NCBI RefSeq assembly: GCF_002127325.2
Contig: NC_035443.2
Span: forward strand, 32,849,930-32,913,929
Length of the DNA: 64,000 nucleotides
Reading direction: 5' to 3'
DNA from: Helianthus annuus
Taxonomy: Eukaryota; Streptophyta; Magnoliopsida; Asterales; Asteraceae
Below the pieces are notes generated by a model. It worked only from the letters and a program-made list of their open reading frames with translations, was not told where the DNA came from and made no database searches. The position numbers were made by a program, and so were the translations under genes. Positions 10,694 to 22,421 of the stretch are shown piece by piece. Every line of letters starts with the position of its first letter. The first letter of the stretch is position 1.

Positions 10694-13377
10694 TCTATAC
10701 TATACTTACTATATTATAAAGCATTTCTTTAGGGACTTCTTAAAAGTTAAGAGGTACAAGTATAATTACTTATCATACAACACACAATGCATATATTAAC
10801 TACTTTTTGAGGGTAAATTTTTCTTTAAACACACTATTTAATCCAAAGAAACTTAGAGTTAAAAGGTATTTATAAGGAGTAATGAGATTCAATTAAAAGG
10901 TATTTATAAAAAGTAATGAGATTCAATTATAAAATATTAAAGTTATAAATGAATGACGGGGGTAATTAATCAATAATTAGAGTAATGATAATAATAATCA
11001 GAAATGTTTGTTTAATTAAAAGATGCCTAAAGTGAAATTGAAGGAAATGTAATAACAAAAATTAGATAAGTTGTAATAAGAAACAAAATTAGATAATTTA
11101 TGTCTGAAAAAAAATTATAAAAATAAACATGGTCATATGCAAAAGTAAAACACCAAAGGGGAATTTTGAAATCTAAGTTAATAACTGGTACATTAAACTT
11201 GCAACCTTCCATCTTCTTTTTTTTTTTTTGAAAAAGCAATTTCATTCCAATCATCAGGGTAAATTACATAAGGATAGCAGGTAGACGAGCAACAAACTGC
11301 GCCACCATCCCTTTTTGAACACCTCTAAGATTCCTAACCGATGAGACTTGAGAAACTGTAACTGATGAAGATATTAATTTGGAAAATATAAATATGTTTC
11401 ATTAACTCATTTGCCCCATTCATATTTTTTGAATAATAATTGGATTATAAAACCCCATGAAGATCCTTTGTCGACTACAACCTCTAAACCTGGTTCCACC
11501 TTGCATGTCCTCTCTATCTTGCGCCTCCTCTCTCTTCTTTCTCGGCTTGACCATGCCACCATACACCGCCGTACATGTTCGTTGCTAATCACCTATAAAC
11601 CAACCTATTGCCACCATCATTCAGCTCTCATTCCAACTCTACTAACCTACCGGCACAACCACCTTGATCCGACACCATAGTTGTCGCCATCTGCCACCCT
11701 TCATCGCCCAAAACGGTAGCTCAAAACCACCATTGTTGCTGCTCAAAACAACCATAGATACACTTGCACTTAATCCCTACGACCTTGTACATCCCTCTAA
11801 CCTCGCCGAAAAAGAAAACAAAAGGTATCCTTATGTTGGTGGATTCCCCCATACACGCACACACACATACGATTAGGGGACACCATTGCTTGCTTATCGT
11901 TGATGTGGCTTACGTGTTGCTGATGTGCCAAAATAGAGCCCATACCAGACTAACGGACATTTATAACATTTACTTTTACAAGTGTGTTGCTATGAAGAGT
12001 TTTTGCTTTTAAACTTCATACAGTGAAACAAATATCAGGTGTAATATCATCTTTGGATTCAATTGAATCACCATCTCTTTGTTATTTGTTACATTTTATG
12101 TTACACGCATGGGTGGATCAAGACCCATTTGACGAAATTAATGACCACCACTCAAAGTTGACTCAACAGTATATACAATTCTTTAAAATATGTAAAGAAA
12201 AAATATAGGCCTTTTGTTATTTCATCATAGATCGAAACAATATTGCGTCCTTGGCCGATTTCATTGATGCTCGGTTTGGGAAAGTTGATATATTGGTAAC
12301 GATTTGAAATCGCTTTTTTTCACAAATTATATTATACTCCTATCATGCTTCATAACTTTGGTGCATGATTAACCTTCATTAGGGCATTCTATATTTGGTA
12401 TTATGTGATCACATCTAAAATCATTTTACTTGCAATAAATTTAGGGCGACTTTTGCCTCTTTTTATGACTTTTTAAAGGTGTTAAGAAAAGGTTTTTAAA
12501 AAGTTACATGATTGTGACTTTTGCAAACTCCTTATAATTTTTTGCAAAAGTCAATAACGAGGTTTGAAAAGAAATCCCAAACACCCCATTAGATAGAACA
12601 AATATTACGTTTCAAGGTTTATAACCAAAAAATAAAGAGTCCCTTTCGTTTAAGATTTTATTAGGGGGTGCAATATTAATTAAAAAACAAAATATTGAAA
12701 CAACAAATACTACATCAACAAAGGAAAACTAAACTTATTTTAAAACGTACTTTCGTAATAAGAGATTATAACCCAAATATAATTATAAACACCTATCATA
12801 GCCAAAAGAGCTGCTTAATCGTTTATTATATGTTCTTCCAAAGGCTCTTTTTATAATCATTTTCTTCATTCTATTTTGATTCCCATTCGATTTGGGATGG
12901 TAAACCACATGTGAGACTTTAGCATCAATAAAAAAGTTGCAGTGAAGTGTATATGTTTTCTATTATAATAGTTACATCTTTAAATTTATAGTAAATTTGT
13001 GGTTTACATCTTTATTGTATCCATATATACACAATTGTCTAAACAACATCACGTCTTCGGAACTTAGTTGGATCATGCTGAAGGAGAACATACACATTTT
13101 AATATAATTTTCAACTTTTTTTTTAATTTAATATATTTTGTTTTAAATGGAAAATGTTGTAACATAGTTCTCAATTTTTTTATGATATAATGGAAAAGAA
13201 ATCTCTTGAATATGTGTATGAATTGATAGTTAAATCTATAAATATTATGTATTATTGGTTCGGTTATCCCATACACCATAACTATAACCTAACCATAATT
13301 TCGATTAATCGATTCTGGCTTAACACAATCAACTTGAGTGTTGTATTTCCCGTCGCATCGCGCGGGCACCCCACTAG
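10694..13377 (+). mobile_element. Non-autonomous Helitron, about 2.7 kb
   Basis: The left end reads TCTATACTATACTTAC after an A (10693). The right end reads CTAG at 13374-13377, followed by T (13378). This is the A/T target and TC...CTRR terminal signature of Helitrons. Just inside the right end is a GC-rich hairpin (13349-13366): CCCG-t-CGC pairs with GCG-CGGG around a 3-base loop. No RepHel protein is present, so it would need an autonomous partner. The interior is AT-rich and holds a short-chain dehydrogenase scrap (12236-12298). The right end is repeated at 13680-13683 by the later 306-bp duplication. Confidence 0.75.
12236..12298 (+). pseudogene. Captured fragment of a short-chain dehydrogenase/reductase gene
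   Basis: About 21 codons read NNIASLADFIDARFGKVDIL then V. In plant SDR enzymes of the salutaridine reductase / neomenthol dehydrogenase type, a closely similar stretch precedes the NNAG motif. The reading leaves the family pattern straight after DILV, at a GTAACG that could be an old splice donor or just a break. No catalytic YxxxK or NAD-binding TGxxxGIG motif is visible nearby. Gene-fragment capture is typical of plant Helitrons; the fragment cannot encode an enzyme. Confidence 0.5.
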
Positions 13378-13906
13378 TATAAATAAACAAAGACATAATA
13401 ATTAATACAGTCCTAGAAATTAAAAAGGGAAAATAGCAAGAATAGCCATTGACCAGTCAATTTTTCATAAATAGCCAACTGAAATGGCTCTACGAGCTTT
13501 TCCAATCTCGTGTAATGGCTTAAAAAATCCTTTCAAGTCAACCAATCTGTAAGTGCATGCATCTCTCGACTTCGTCTTGTATCGAGTCTTAGACTAGATA
13601 ATAATTTCGATTAATCGATTCTGGCTTAACACAATCAACTTGAGTGTTGTATTTCCCGCCGCATCGCGCGGGCACCCCACTAGTATAAATAAACAAAGAC
13701 ATAATAATTAATACAGTCCTAGAAATTAAAAAGGGAAAATAGCAAGAATAGCCATTGACCAGTCAATTTTTCATAAATAGCCAACTGAAATGGCTCTACG
13801 AGCTTTTCCAATCTCGTGTAATGGCTTAAAAAATCCTTTCAAGTCAACCAATCTGTAAGTGCATGCATCTCTCGACTTCGTCTTGTATCGAGTCTTAGAC
13901 TAGATA
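13295..13906 (+). repeat. 306-bp tandem duplication spanning Helitron end, MULE end and first 53 bp of a Copia LTR
   Basis: 13295-13600 and 13601-13906 align without gaps. The one difference I see is CCCGTCGC versus CCCGCCGC (13352/13658). Each copy runs from inside the Helitron, across its CTAG end, 49 bp of flank and the left terminal repeat of the MULE-like element, into the first 53 bp of the Copia A 5' LTR. The duplication therefore post-dates the Copia insertion. The first copy holds an orphan LTR start at 13548-13600. Confidence 0.95.
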
Positions 13907-14296
13907 TGTTAGATCAGGGCTCGCTGTACGAGAAAATAGCAGAGTTTAGTGTAATTAAGGCTAATTCCGCTTGAATGATGCTATTCCGCTTGAAATGACA
14001 TAGGTCACTTTCAAGCGGAATCACATGTTTTGTGGTTTCGCTTGAATTGGTTTCAAGCGGAATCATGAGGCTATATATATGCATGTTCGAGCGAAATCAA
14101 GTAGTAGTACGTGTGATCTTGTATTGGATATCGCGGTGCTGCCGATTTATCGAGGGGCTGTAATCATTGTTATTTCAATCAGAATCAAGTTAAAAGTGAA
14201 TTGCATGCTGTGTCTAAGTCAGTTTCTTGTTTTCTGCACCTGAAACTGATCAAAACTCCTCTGAACGACTCGTTTGGGTCAGAAAACGATCCTACA
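13854..14296 (+). repeat. 5' LTR of element A
   Basis: Starts TGTAAGTGC and ends GATCCTACA. Same length as the 3' LTR. Contains the U3 motif array and a TATATATA box. Confidence 0.92.
13965..14079 (+). promoter_or_regulatory. U3 promoter of element A: TTCCGCTTGAA array plus TATA box
   Basis: Five motif copies, some inverted: TTCCGCTTGAA at 13965 and 13984, TTCAAGCGGAA at 14010, TTTCGCTTGAA at 14036, TTCAAGCGGAA at 14052. TATATATA follows at 14072, only 10 bp after the last copy. The last two copies face each other and could form a hairpin. The array is conserved in the 3' LTR (TATA at 34755-34762). Confidence 0.7.
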
Positions 14297-14298
14297 AG

Positions 14299-14310
14299 TG
14301 GTATCAGAGC
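14299..14310 (+). promoter_or_regulatory. Primer binding site of element A (tRNA-iMet)
   Basis: TGGTATCAGAGC, the common plant initiator-Met tRNA complement, begins 2 bp after the LTR end. Confidence 0.9.
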
Positions 14311-14512
14311 TCAGGAGGAGGAGTTCTGCAGATTATAGCCTGATTTCACTGTGTTTTCTATCTTCTACGCCTTCTTTCTAAAATTGAACAAAATTTAACG
14401 GTTAAAATCGGCCAAATTTTTCACAGAATGTGTAAAAATGCATTTTAACAAACCCTTGAAAGTTTCACATTAAAATTCGGAGTAAAAATGGTAAAAATGG
14501 ACATTCGAAGTG

Positions 14513-14810
14513 ATTTCGCTTGAACGAGCAAATTGATGTTTCCGCTCGAGTTGACCTATCCCGCTTGAATATTTCAAGCGAAATCTCATATTCCGCTTCA
14601 AAACCTGGTGATTCCGCTCCAGCTTAGTTATTCCGCTTGAATAGTTTCAAGCGAAATGAGTGATTTCGCTTGAATCACCTGATTCCGCTCGAAAGGTCTT
14701 ATTCCGCTTGAATTTCAAGCGAAATCAGATCATTTTGCTTAGATTCCTTATTCCGCTTGAAACTGCTTATCTCGCTTGAAGTTGTTTTTCAGGTGATTTC
14801 GCTTAAACTT
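14513..14810 (+). repeat. Leader array of the CGCTTGAA motif in element A
   Basis: A dozen or more copies of TTCCGCTTGAA / TTTCGCTTGAA and the inverted TTTCAAGCGAAAT fill about 300 bp immediately before and across the gag start region, for example at 14513, 14629-14657, 14701-14727 and 14752-14780. This is the U3 motif reused in the transcribed leader. Several neighbouring forward/inverted pairs could fold as hairpins in the RNA. Confidence 0.8.
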
Positions 14811-14819
14811 GCAAGAATC

Positions 14820-17762
14820 ATGAGTGACGAATTTTACAACGCGTTTGCAACATCTCCGACTACTCCTGTCATTGCTCAAAACATGAATTTGGAAAACGAA
14901 ACGGGAACTACGCAAAAGCCCCCGAAGCTAATGAGCATTGAAGAGTACTACGGATGGAAAGATAGGTTCGAAAACTGGGTTCAAGCTAACCATCTAAGAT
15001 CGTGGGAGTGTATATTGAAGAGATATGTTCTACCACGTACTAAATTGCAAACTGAAAAACATATTTCTGAGTTTAATGACAAAGAACGGGAAATGTACAG
15101 AGCTGAAAAAATGATGATCAGTTTACTTCAGCAAGCTATTAAAGAAGACATCTTTGTCTTGCTTCAACATGACAAAACTTCAAAATCAATCTGGGATGCT
15201 CTTAAAGTCAAGTTTGAGGGTAGTGAGAATATGATTAAGAATAAAAAGGCACTACTTAAGAAAGAATTTGATCTTTTCACTAGCTTGCCCGGGGAAGATA
15301 CAAAGAAGTTAATTGAAAGATATTGCCACTTGGTGCGATCCATGTCGATGCTAAGTATAACTAAAGATCGTGAAGGGTGGGTTGACAAGTTAGCTGATGC
15401 TTTACCTCAAAAAGAGTGGGGTACTTACTTAATGATCTTGAAAAACACTGGAGTGTATGATGGGTTGACAATTTCTCAGTTTATCGAGAAAATTGAGGGT
15501 CAAGATCTGGAACAGCAAAAGATTGCTAGGATGAACAATCCAAGTGGTCAACAAGACGTAAAAATGTACTACAAAGGCAGTGTTCTAGAGGTTGAAAGAA
15601 GTCCAAAAATACAAACTGCTTTTAGTGCTGGAGATTCATCTGAAAAGGTTGATCAAAGTTCAAACAAAAGCAGTGGATTCTCTTCATATCCAAGTGTTAA
15701 TCCAAAAGATACAACATCAAGTTTCAGTTCTCAAAGCACAAAAACTGGAAATGGTTATGTGATACAATGCAATATTGCTTTGAATCTTCCTGATGGTCAA
15801 AGTTTCTCTGAAGAAGTTGCGAAAGATCACATGGCATTACTTGGTTATGTGCTTCTATCTTATGAAGGATTAGTTGCAGGGAGGATCGAAAATCCTATGC
15901 TAACAAAGGAGGATTACGATCAGATAGACGCTGAAGAGATGGAGTTAATGGACATCAAATGGTGTCTTGCTAGTGTCTTGAGGAGAGCAGAGAAATTCAA
16001 ACTGATTACTGGGAGAAATGACTTTCTTGATGCACATGTTTCTACTTTAGGTTTCGATAAATCTAAAGTTACTTGTTTTAAATGTAGGGAGAAAGGTCAT
16101 TTCAAGAGGGAATGCAAAAATAGAGATGCGAATGATGCAAAGAATCCGTTCGGAAAAGATGACTACTACCGGAAAGCCATATACCAACAAGTTGGTTAGC
16201 AACAACAACAAGAACCACATGTGGCTCATGGTAGAAAAGTGATAGAGGATTCAAAGAGAGCATGTTTGGGGAATCAAGAAAGTTTTAACTGGAACAAATA
16301 CATTTCATCCGACAACAAAGCATGCCTAATCAATCAAGATGATGAAAGGCTACCTGAAGGCTTTAGCTGGGATATGTTTGTTGATGAAAAAGGAGAGTTT
16401 AAAGCTTTCATTTCTAAGATTGTGAAAGAACCAGATATGTTTACTGAATGGATGAAATCTATTGGAGTTAGTGTGAAGAATGAAGAAGAAAAGTCTGTTT
16501 CATCAGAAGAATGCTCACAGAGTTCAGATGGAAGTATACAAAGTGATGAAAGTTCAGAAAGAGAAGCTGTTTTTGATCAAACACCATCTGATTCTGGTTC
16601 TTCAAATGATAGTTCTGACAAACTAGTAGAGTTTGATCAATCACCAACTGATGACAGTAGTGATGATGAGGAAGAAAAACATATTAATATTGCAAAATCT
16701 CATCTTTCTCCTGAAAGTTTTCACTTTTATTTTGCAGATCGTCTGGAGAAGCTGAAGGAGAGACGAGCAGCAAAAGAACAAAAGCAGATAAAATCTGAAG
16801 GTGTTGCTCAACAAGATGAGATTGTTCAAGTTGAAGAAGTTAAAATTGTTGCTGAGGAGGTTAATGAAGCAGAGAAGGTGATTGAAGCTGAAAAAGTTGT
16901 TGAATCTGAAAAGATTATTGAGATAGAAAAGATTGTGGAAGTTATCAAACCGTGTTCAAAGTGTCTAGAGTCTTGCAAAGAATGTGTAGCTAAATACGAA
17001 AAGCTGGCTGAGCTAGAAAAGATGAAGGAACAATTACTGTTCAATATTAACTACGTGAAGGAATCTTATGATGTTTTGAATAGAATAGTAACCGGTCTTT
17101 AAAAGACAAATTCTGAGAGAGAAGACGCTTTGACCATGATGAACGCTATGATGATGACAGAACAAAAGGAAATCAATCATTACATTGAAGAATGTGCAAG
17201 ATTGAAACAAGAGTTGGAGACTAAGAAAATTGAGAATGAGAGAATCAGACGTTTGTTACAAAGTTATTCTAGTTCTGATTATCTTATTGATCGAATTTTT
17301 CCGACTGTTGCAGGTTTTGAAGCATTCAAAGATGACAAGCCAAAGAAGAAAGATACTGGTAAGAAACCGACTGTTAGCTATAACAAGTGTCCGCCTCCGA
17401 TCTGGGAAGGTTATTCTCCTAGAAAACCAAATGAGGAGCAAGTCGAAAAAGCAGTCAATATAAAGTTAAAAACCGATACAACTGATGAATTGCCAGAAAA
17501 TATTGACGTCTCGTTCACCTCGTCTGACACTGATCATGAGTCTGAGTTAATAAAAAAGGTGGTCGATCAGGTGTTGGATACTGATGAGGAGTCTGAGTCA
17601 AAGTCTGAGTCTGGAGGGTCAAGTTCGTCAGTCAACAGTTCAAAACCGATGGTCAAAAGGACTTACAATAAAGAATTTTTGTTATCAAAATCTAATTTGG
17701 ATGATGAAACATTCGAAGTAGCATGAATGATTCTGACAAATTATATTCTGACAAAGAGTTTC
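14820..17762 (+). pseudogene. gag: Gag-like polyprotein of element A, 5' part (interrupted by element C)
   Basis: The start is taken as ATG 14820 (MSDEFYNAF); an in-frame ATG at 14757 lies inside the leader repeats. The N-terminal half is a Copia gag (UBN2-like) domain with a W-rich start (YYGWKDRFENWV) and KKEFDLF...ERYCHLVRSMSML. The CCHC knuckle CFKCREKGHFKREC is at residues 419-432. Downstream the frame is acidic and Ser/Glu-rich, with Val-Glu-Lys repeats of coiled-coil character and a CSKCLESCKEC cluster near 16951. In-frame stops are at 16197-16199 (TAG within a Gln run), 17100-17102 (TAA) and 17724-17726 (TGA). A -1 frame change near 17723 restores a reading that continues across element C at 31366. 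No polymerase is seen. Confidence 0.8.
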
Positions 17763-18161
17763 TGATGTGCGTGTAGTGTAATATATTTTTAATGTATATT
17801 TAAGCCCTTTTTACACTTTTAGCCAAGTTTTAAATTTATAAAACACGATATTCACTAACACTAAACACACATATGGGCAAGTGCACCCATCGTGGACGTA
17901 GTATAGTGTTGGTAAGATACCGAGGTCGTCCAAGGACACAAGAGCTTTTAATACCGGTTTATCCTCAACGTCTAATCAAATCAAAAAGTTAGAAAAGGTT
18001 TTTAAACTAGAAAAATAAAAACTAACTAAATGCTAAAAAATAAAAATAAAATAAAAACAGATAGACAAGATGAATCACTTGGATCCGACTCGTGTATTAG
18101 TATAACCTTTGATTATTTTCGCACTTTTGCACTTGTTTAAGAGATTATCTTAGTTATTGTA

Positions 18162-18365
18162 GTAGGCCCCTCTTTTGAAGGCGACGTTACCCTCAACCCA
18201 GTAGTTTGAGTCAGCAAGGATACAATCCTAAAGGGTTGGATTATTGGAAGATAATGAATTAAGTTATTAATGCAAATTATGGTAGGCCCCGCTTTTGGCG
18301 GTGACGTTACCCTCGGCTAAGTAGTCTGAGTCAGCAGGGATACAGTCCTAAATAGCCGGGTTATA
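18162..18365 (-). repeat. Degenerate 120-bp tandem duplication inside the C LTR
   Basis: GTAGGCCCC begins at 18162 and again at 18282. Both copies contain GACGTTACCCTC, TGAGTCAGCA and GGATACA...CCTAAA blocks. The same pair is present in the other LTR (about 30071-30275). Confidence 0.75.
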
Positions 18366-18960
18366 GTATTAATAGTAGTTAACTTATGAGGGGGTCAAAG
18401 AGTTTGGATCCCCGCCATCCAATACCTATGGGCATTGAAGGAGATCCTACTAAATTTGACCCAGGTCCCTTGCAGGACCTCTAAACGCTGAACAAGGGCA
18501 AGACCCTTACCAAACCGTTCCCTTAACCCCCGACCAGGTAGCCAACATACCTCCATATAGACCGTGGAGATATGAATGGTGAAAATCTTTTATTTTATAT
18601 AGACAGTAAAATAATGCCAAGACACCACAGACAAACGATAAGGAAAGATCACCTTCAACATAAGTAACTAGTTATTAAAGTCATTAATACAAAACCAAAT
18701 AAAAAGTGCAAAAGATTAAAAATAAAAAGTATTATACTAAACACTTGTCTTCACCAAGTGATGTAAGAGACTTAGGCAAACATGGCCTTGATTGTCAAGA
18801 ACTTTTACGATCAATCTTGGATCCCGAGACGACTCACACACTCTACGATGGACAATGGATGATGGTGGTGGATGATGGTGTTATGGTGGTGGTGGGTGGT
18901 GGATAAAGTGTGAGAGAGGTGGTGTGCCAAGGGATGAGTTGGAATGAAACCAAGCACTCC

Positions 18961-19207
18961 TATTTATAGGCTGAACAGAAGGCTGGGCACGGCCCCGTGT
19001 CCGCTGGACACGCCCCCGTGCCCGTCTGACACTCTCTCTCTTCATTAATTGTAATTCACAATTACAATTAATGCGCCTGCTGTACTTTCGCCACGCCCCC
19101 GTGCTCACTGGACACGACCCCGTGGTGGGCAATAGAAGCTTCTATAGGTTTGTCTTTTCTGCTGCTTCTTGGGCACGGCCCCGTGCTGGCTGAGCACGGG
19201 GCGTGTT
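18961..19207 (-). promoter_or_regulatory. U3 promoter of element C: CACGGCCCCGTG dyads plus TATA box (minus strand)
   Basis: TATAAATA on the minus strand is at 18961-18968. Three motif pairs lie upstream on that strand (higher coordinates): about 18985-19023, 19091-19125 and 19171-19207. Each motif is a small palindrome, CACGG or CACG against CCGTG or CGTG, and the two members of a pair are about 6-8 bp apart. The same arrangement occurs in the 5' LTR (TATA at 30871-30878). Confidence 0.7.
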
Positions 19208-19455
19208 CAGTCTTCTGTTTTCTCTTCTTTGCTTGGGAGGATGCCGTTGAGGGTTCGGGCAATCTACTTTTGTTCCTTTTCTTGTATTTATGCTAGAATT
19301 AGCTGTCTTTTTGCTTGTTTTGTGTATTTGAGCTCATTTCATCTTGAAAATACAAAAGGAAGACAAAAACACTCTTTTTCCAACATTAGTACATAAAAAG
19401 GGTTAGTTTTATGCCTAATTTGATGTAATTTATATGTTGCATTTTACACACATCA

Positions 19456-21361
19456 AATACCCCCACACTTGAACTTGAACTTTTGCTTGTCCTCAAGCAA
19501 AACTCTTTAAATATGTGGCTTACACTCCCAAGTGGAATGGGTAGAAGAGAAGGTTTTTGGCTTGTCATAGAGTGTCGGGAATCCAAGATTTTTTTGGGTT
19601 TTATTTTTAGTTATTTACAATCCTATTCGTTATGATTTATTTAGAACGTTTCATAAGATAAATTACTTATTAGGGCATAGCATGTCTTTTTTAAAATTTC
19701 ATTTATATACAAGTTCACATACCTCACGGGGGATCACTCAACACTCGGCCGAAGGTGTATTTTTAGTGAATTACTCGAGAGCGGCATGGAACTTATTCCT
19801 ACCATAAGCTTGCCAAGCAATCAATCCTCCTCCTTTTTAACTTTATACCTTTGTAGATATCAAGCGGACTTTTTGGGTGAAGGGTTAGGCTTGGGTTAAA
19901 GGTGGGTGGTTGGGTTAGTGGTTAGTAAAAGGGCGAAAAGCGTAAAAAGCGTCGGTTTTCGTAAAACACTTTGTTTTTGGTGACTTTTTTTTTCTTTGAA
20001 GTATTTCTCCAAACAAGCTTTTGTTTTGCATAGCTTTGTTTGTTTTTTTCAACTTCATCAAAAAAAAATTTTATTTTTTTATTTTTTTTTCTTTTTTTTT
20101 TCGTCACACGAAAAAGAACGAGTTTACGAAAAACCGAGCTTGTTACTAAAATAAAGGGTGAAAAATAAAAAGGGTTTTTTAGTGGGTGAAAAAGGGTAAA
20201 GAAATGAAAGGTTTAGGCTCAAAGGGGTTAACTAGGGGGATTTTGGGTAGGTGGTAAAAAAAATGAAAAATAATGGTGTGGAAAGAAAAATGGTTAGTCC
20301 TAATGCCTCCATCATTTACTTACTTGGGTTTAAGTTGGCAAGGACCGGGAATGAATCGTCGTGGCAAGTTCTAGAGTTGTAAGAACCAAGCGGCTATTCA
20401 CACAAGAAACAAAAAATGAGCATTTAGTCTAAGGATGTAAATTTGTATGCTCAATAAAGGCTCAAAACTCACTTTTGTGGGAATGGGGTTTTTTTAATGT
20501 GATCAAGTATATATAATCAAATTTTAACTAGACTTGTTATGCCATTTCATAATTTTCTTATGTTGGTTCTTGTTATCACGACGCTCTCGGTTGTAAAATT
20601 TGTAAAAATATAACATTATTAATCTTAGGATTCCAAACTTTAGACAAGTAAAAAAATGAAAAATTTTGAAAAAATTTGGGGTGTTTAGCGGTTCCAATAG
20701 AGTTTTGTGTAAGGCTTGTTGTTAGGACTTGCAAAATTTCAAGGTGTTAGCTTCCCCCCCACACTTAAATTACACATTGTCCTCAATGTGTCCCAAAAAT
20801 AAATTTTTAGGTTGATTGGATGTGTAATGTGGTGTTAAAAAGCAAAGATTTATGTTACTGGCAGTCTGGACACGGCCCCGTGGGGACCGGACACGGCCCC
20901 GTGTTCAGGTGCCAGTAACAGAAATTAAAGAAATGAGACAGAAGCCTGGACACGGGGGCGTGTCTGGTGAACACGGCCCGTGTCCAGTTACCTGAACTGG
21001 GCATTTTTCTGCAGGTGGTTCAGCACGGGGCCGTGTTGGTTGGGCACGGCCCGTGTTGAGCCTTCTGTAATGGAGATTTGTGTCGGGTTGCCTCGTTCTT
21101 GTGCATGGGGCCATTTTTCTCGTTCCCTTTTTCATCCTTTACCACCGCGAGTGTTTTATTCATTATAAACCATCAAACTTTAAAAACCATCATTTCATTG
21201 CCCCCATAGAGATACATTACATAATACTAAATAAAAATAAGGGAATAGTAAACCATGGAGTTTTTAGCCTATACTTTATTCTAATTAGCAAAATTTTCAA
21301 GAAGCTACTAATCTTGGTTAGACAAGGCTTTTAAAACTCCTTCTTCCGGGTGTGGCTTTCC
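19456..21361 (-). other. 3' internal non-coding region of element C
   Basis: Begins next to the LTR with the minus-strand purine tract (rc of AATACCCCCACAC). It contains poly-T/poly-A runs (19985-20110) and low-complexity GGGTTA-like words, and three motif pairs at 20866-21060. No ORF is supportable. Confidence 0.5.
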
Positions 21362-21805
21362 TCAAATGTCGGCGAGCCACTCCTCCACCTCCCTTGGAAG
21401 GAGAAAAGAGGGCTCATTGGCATTAGTTTGAGGAGTTTCGATTTCCACCGGGATCTCTGGTTGGTGTTCCACTGGAGGTTCCGCCGGAAAGTCTTCCCAC
21501 CCAGTAGGGTTGTTAACCCCGAGTGCCAAGTTCCAATCCTGTTGTGGAAGGATTGGCTCCATCGGGGGTGCTACAAGAATGTTTAATCTCTGGTGCAAGA
21601 GGTTAATTTCTTGAAAGCCGCATTCGAGTCCCACCGTAAGATCGTTGATACGGTCGATTAGGACCTCCTCCACTAACGTCATTTCGTCGAGAGCCTCCCT
21701 TAATGCTATCACATAGTGTACAAGCGTAGCTTCAACGGAGGGTCTCCTTCCTCTTCGGATGTTTGATGAATGCACGGATGATGTTTCGCTGTCTTCACTC
21801 GCCAT
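21362..21805 (-). CDS. Small ORF of element C, unknown function (about 147 aa)
   Basis: The start is taken as the minus-strand ATG at 21805 (MASEDSETSS); the frame is open further upstream but only through motif-pair sequence. The product has a Ser-rich N-terminus, a basic patch (RRGRRPS), a central helix-forming stretch with many Leu/Glu/Asp (about residues 40-90), then a Pro/Glu-rich C-terminal part ending EEWLADI. No known domain is recognised. Its place in the internal region of an Athila/Tat-like element, downstream of the zinc-knuckle ORF, suggests a gag-derived or lineage-specific accessory protein; that is inference. Confidence 0.5.
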   Translation of the reverse strand: MASEDSETSSVHSSNIRRGRRPSVEATLVHYVIALREALDEMTLVEEVLIDRINDLTVGLECGFQEINLLHQRLNILVAPPMEPILPQQDWNLALGVNNPTGWEDFPAEPPVEHQPEIPVEIETPQTNANEPSFLLPREVEEWLADI

Positions 21806-22421
21806 TCTACGAAAATAAACTGAAAAATAGTTTATTTTGATGAAACAGTATCTGGACACGGCCCCGTGCTCATTGAGCACGGCCCCGTGTTCATCTTTCT
21901 GCAGAATTTTGAAGTAAGGAAACTTGAAGTTTTAAGTTATTTTCTGAACTTGTGGGGGGTTTTTTAAACATTAATAACTTAAAACAATGTTACATAACAT
22001 GTTTTTACCAAGATTCCTTGAACAAAACTCATTGCTTCCTACCACAAAGTTTGAAAAATTCAAACTTTTAATGGTAGTTCTTGGAGAAAGATGGAAAGGA
22101 AGGAAATGACTAGAAGAGGAAAGGACAAGATGGGTTGTTGGAACCTTCTTTTAGACTTACCTAGGATAGTTTGAGAGAAGATTCCTTCAAATCTCTGTCC
22201 CAAGTTGGTCCAAATGTGCAGAATTCTTGGCTGCATTTATAGAAAACGACAGTATCCTGGACACGGCCCCGTGTTCGTTGGACACGGCCCCGTGTGCAGG
22301 TGGAGTTCTGACACAGTTTGTCCGTATTCTGACGTACTGATCAGAAGGGAATCTTTTGGTGAACACGGGGGCGTGTTGGCTGGACACGACCCCGTGTCGA
22401 GGGACCATTTTATGAAGTTGT

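Larger units (their letters stand above)
17763..19455 (-). repeat. 3' LTR of element C
   Basis: Left copy of the 1693-bp LTR. It differs from the right copy at few sites by eye (roughly 1-2%). Contains the U3 motif array, a TATA box and an internal 120-bp duplication. Confidence 0.9.

Noticed and set aside
11411..12208. Several 60-90-codon open frames in the Helitron
   Set aside because: Overlapping frames with no recognisable domain or codon pattern; AT-rich non-coding sequence.
13548..13600. Solo-LTR fragment from a separate Copia insertion
   Set aside because: Explained exactly by the 306-bp tandem duplication.
18706..19262. Small open frames repeated at 30616-31172
   Set aside because: Both lie in the LTRs of element C and simply repeat because the LTRs do; they run through promoter motifs and low-complexity GGT repeats.
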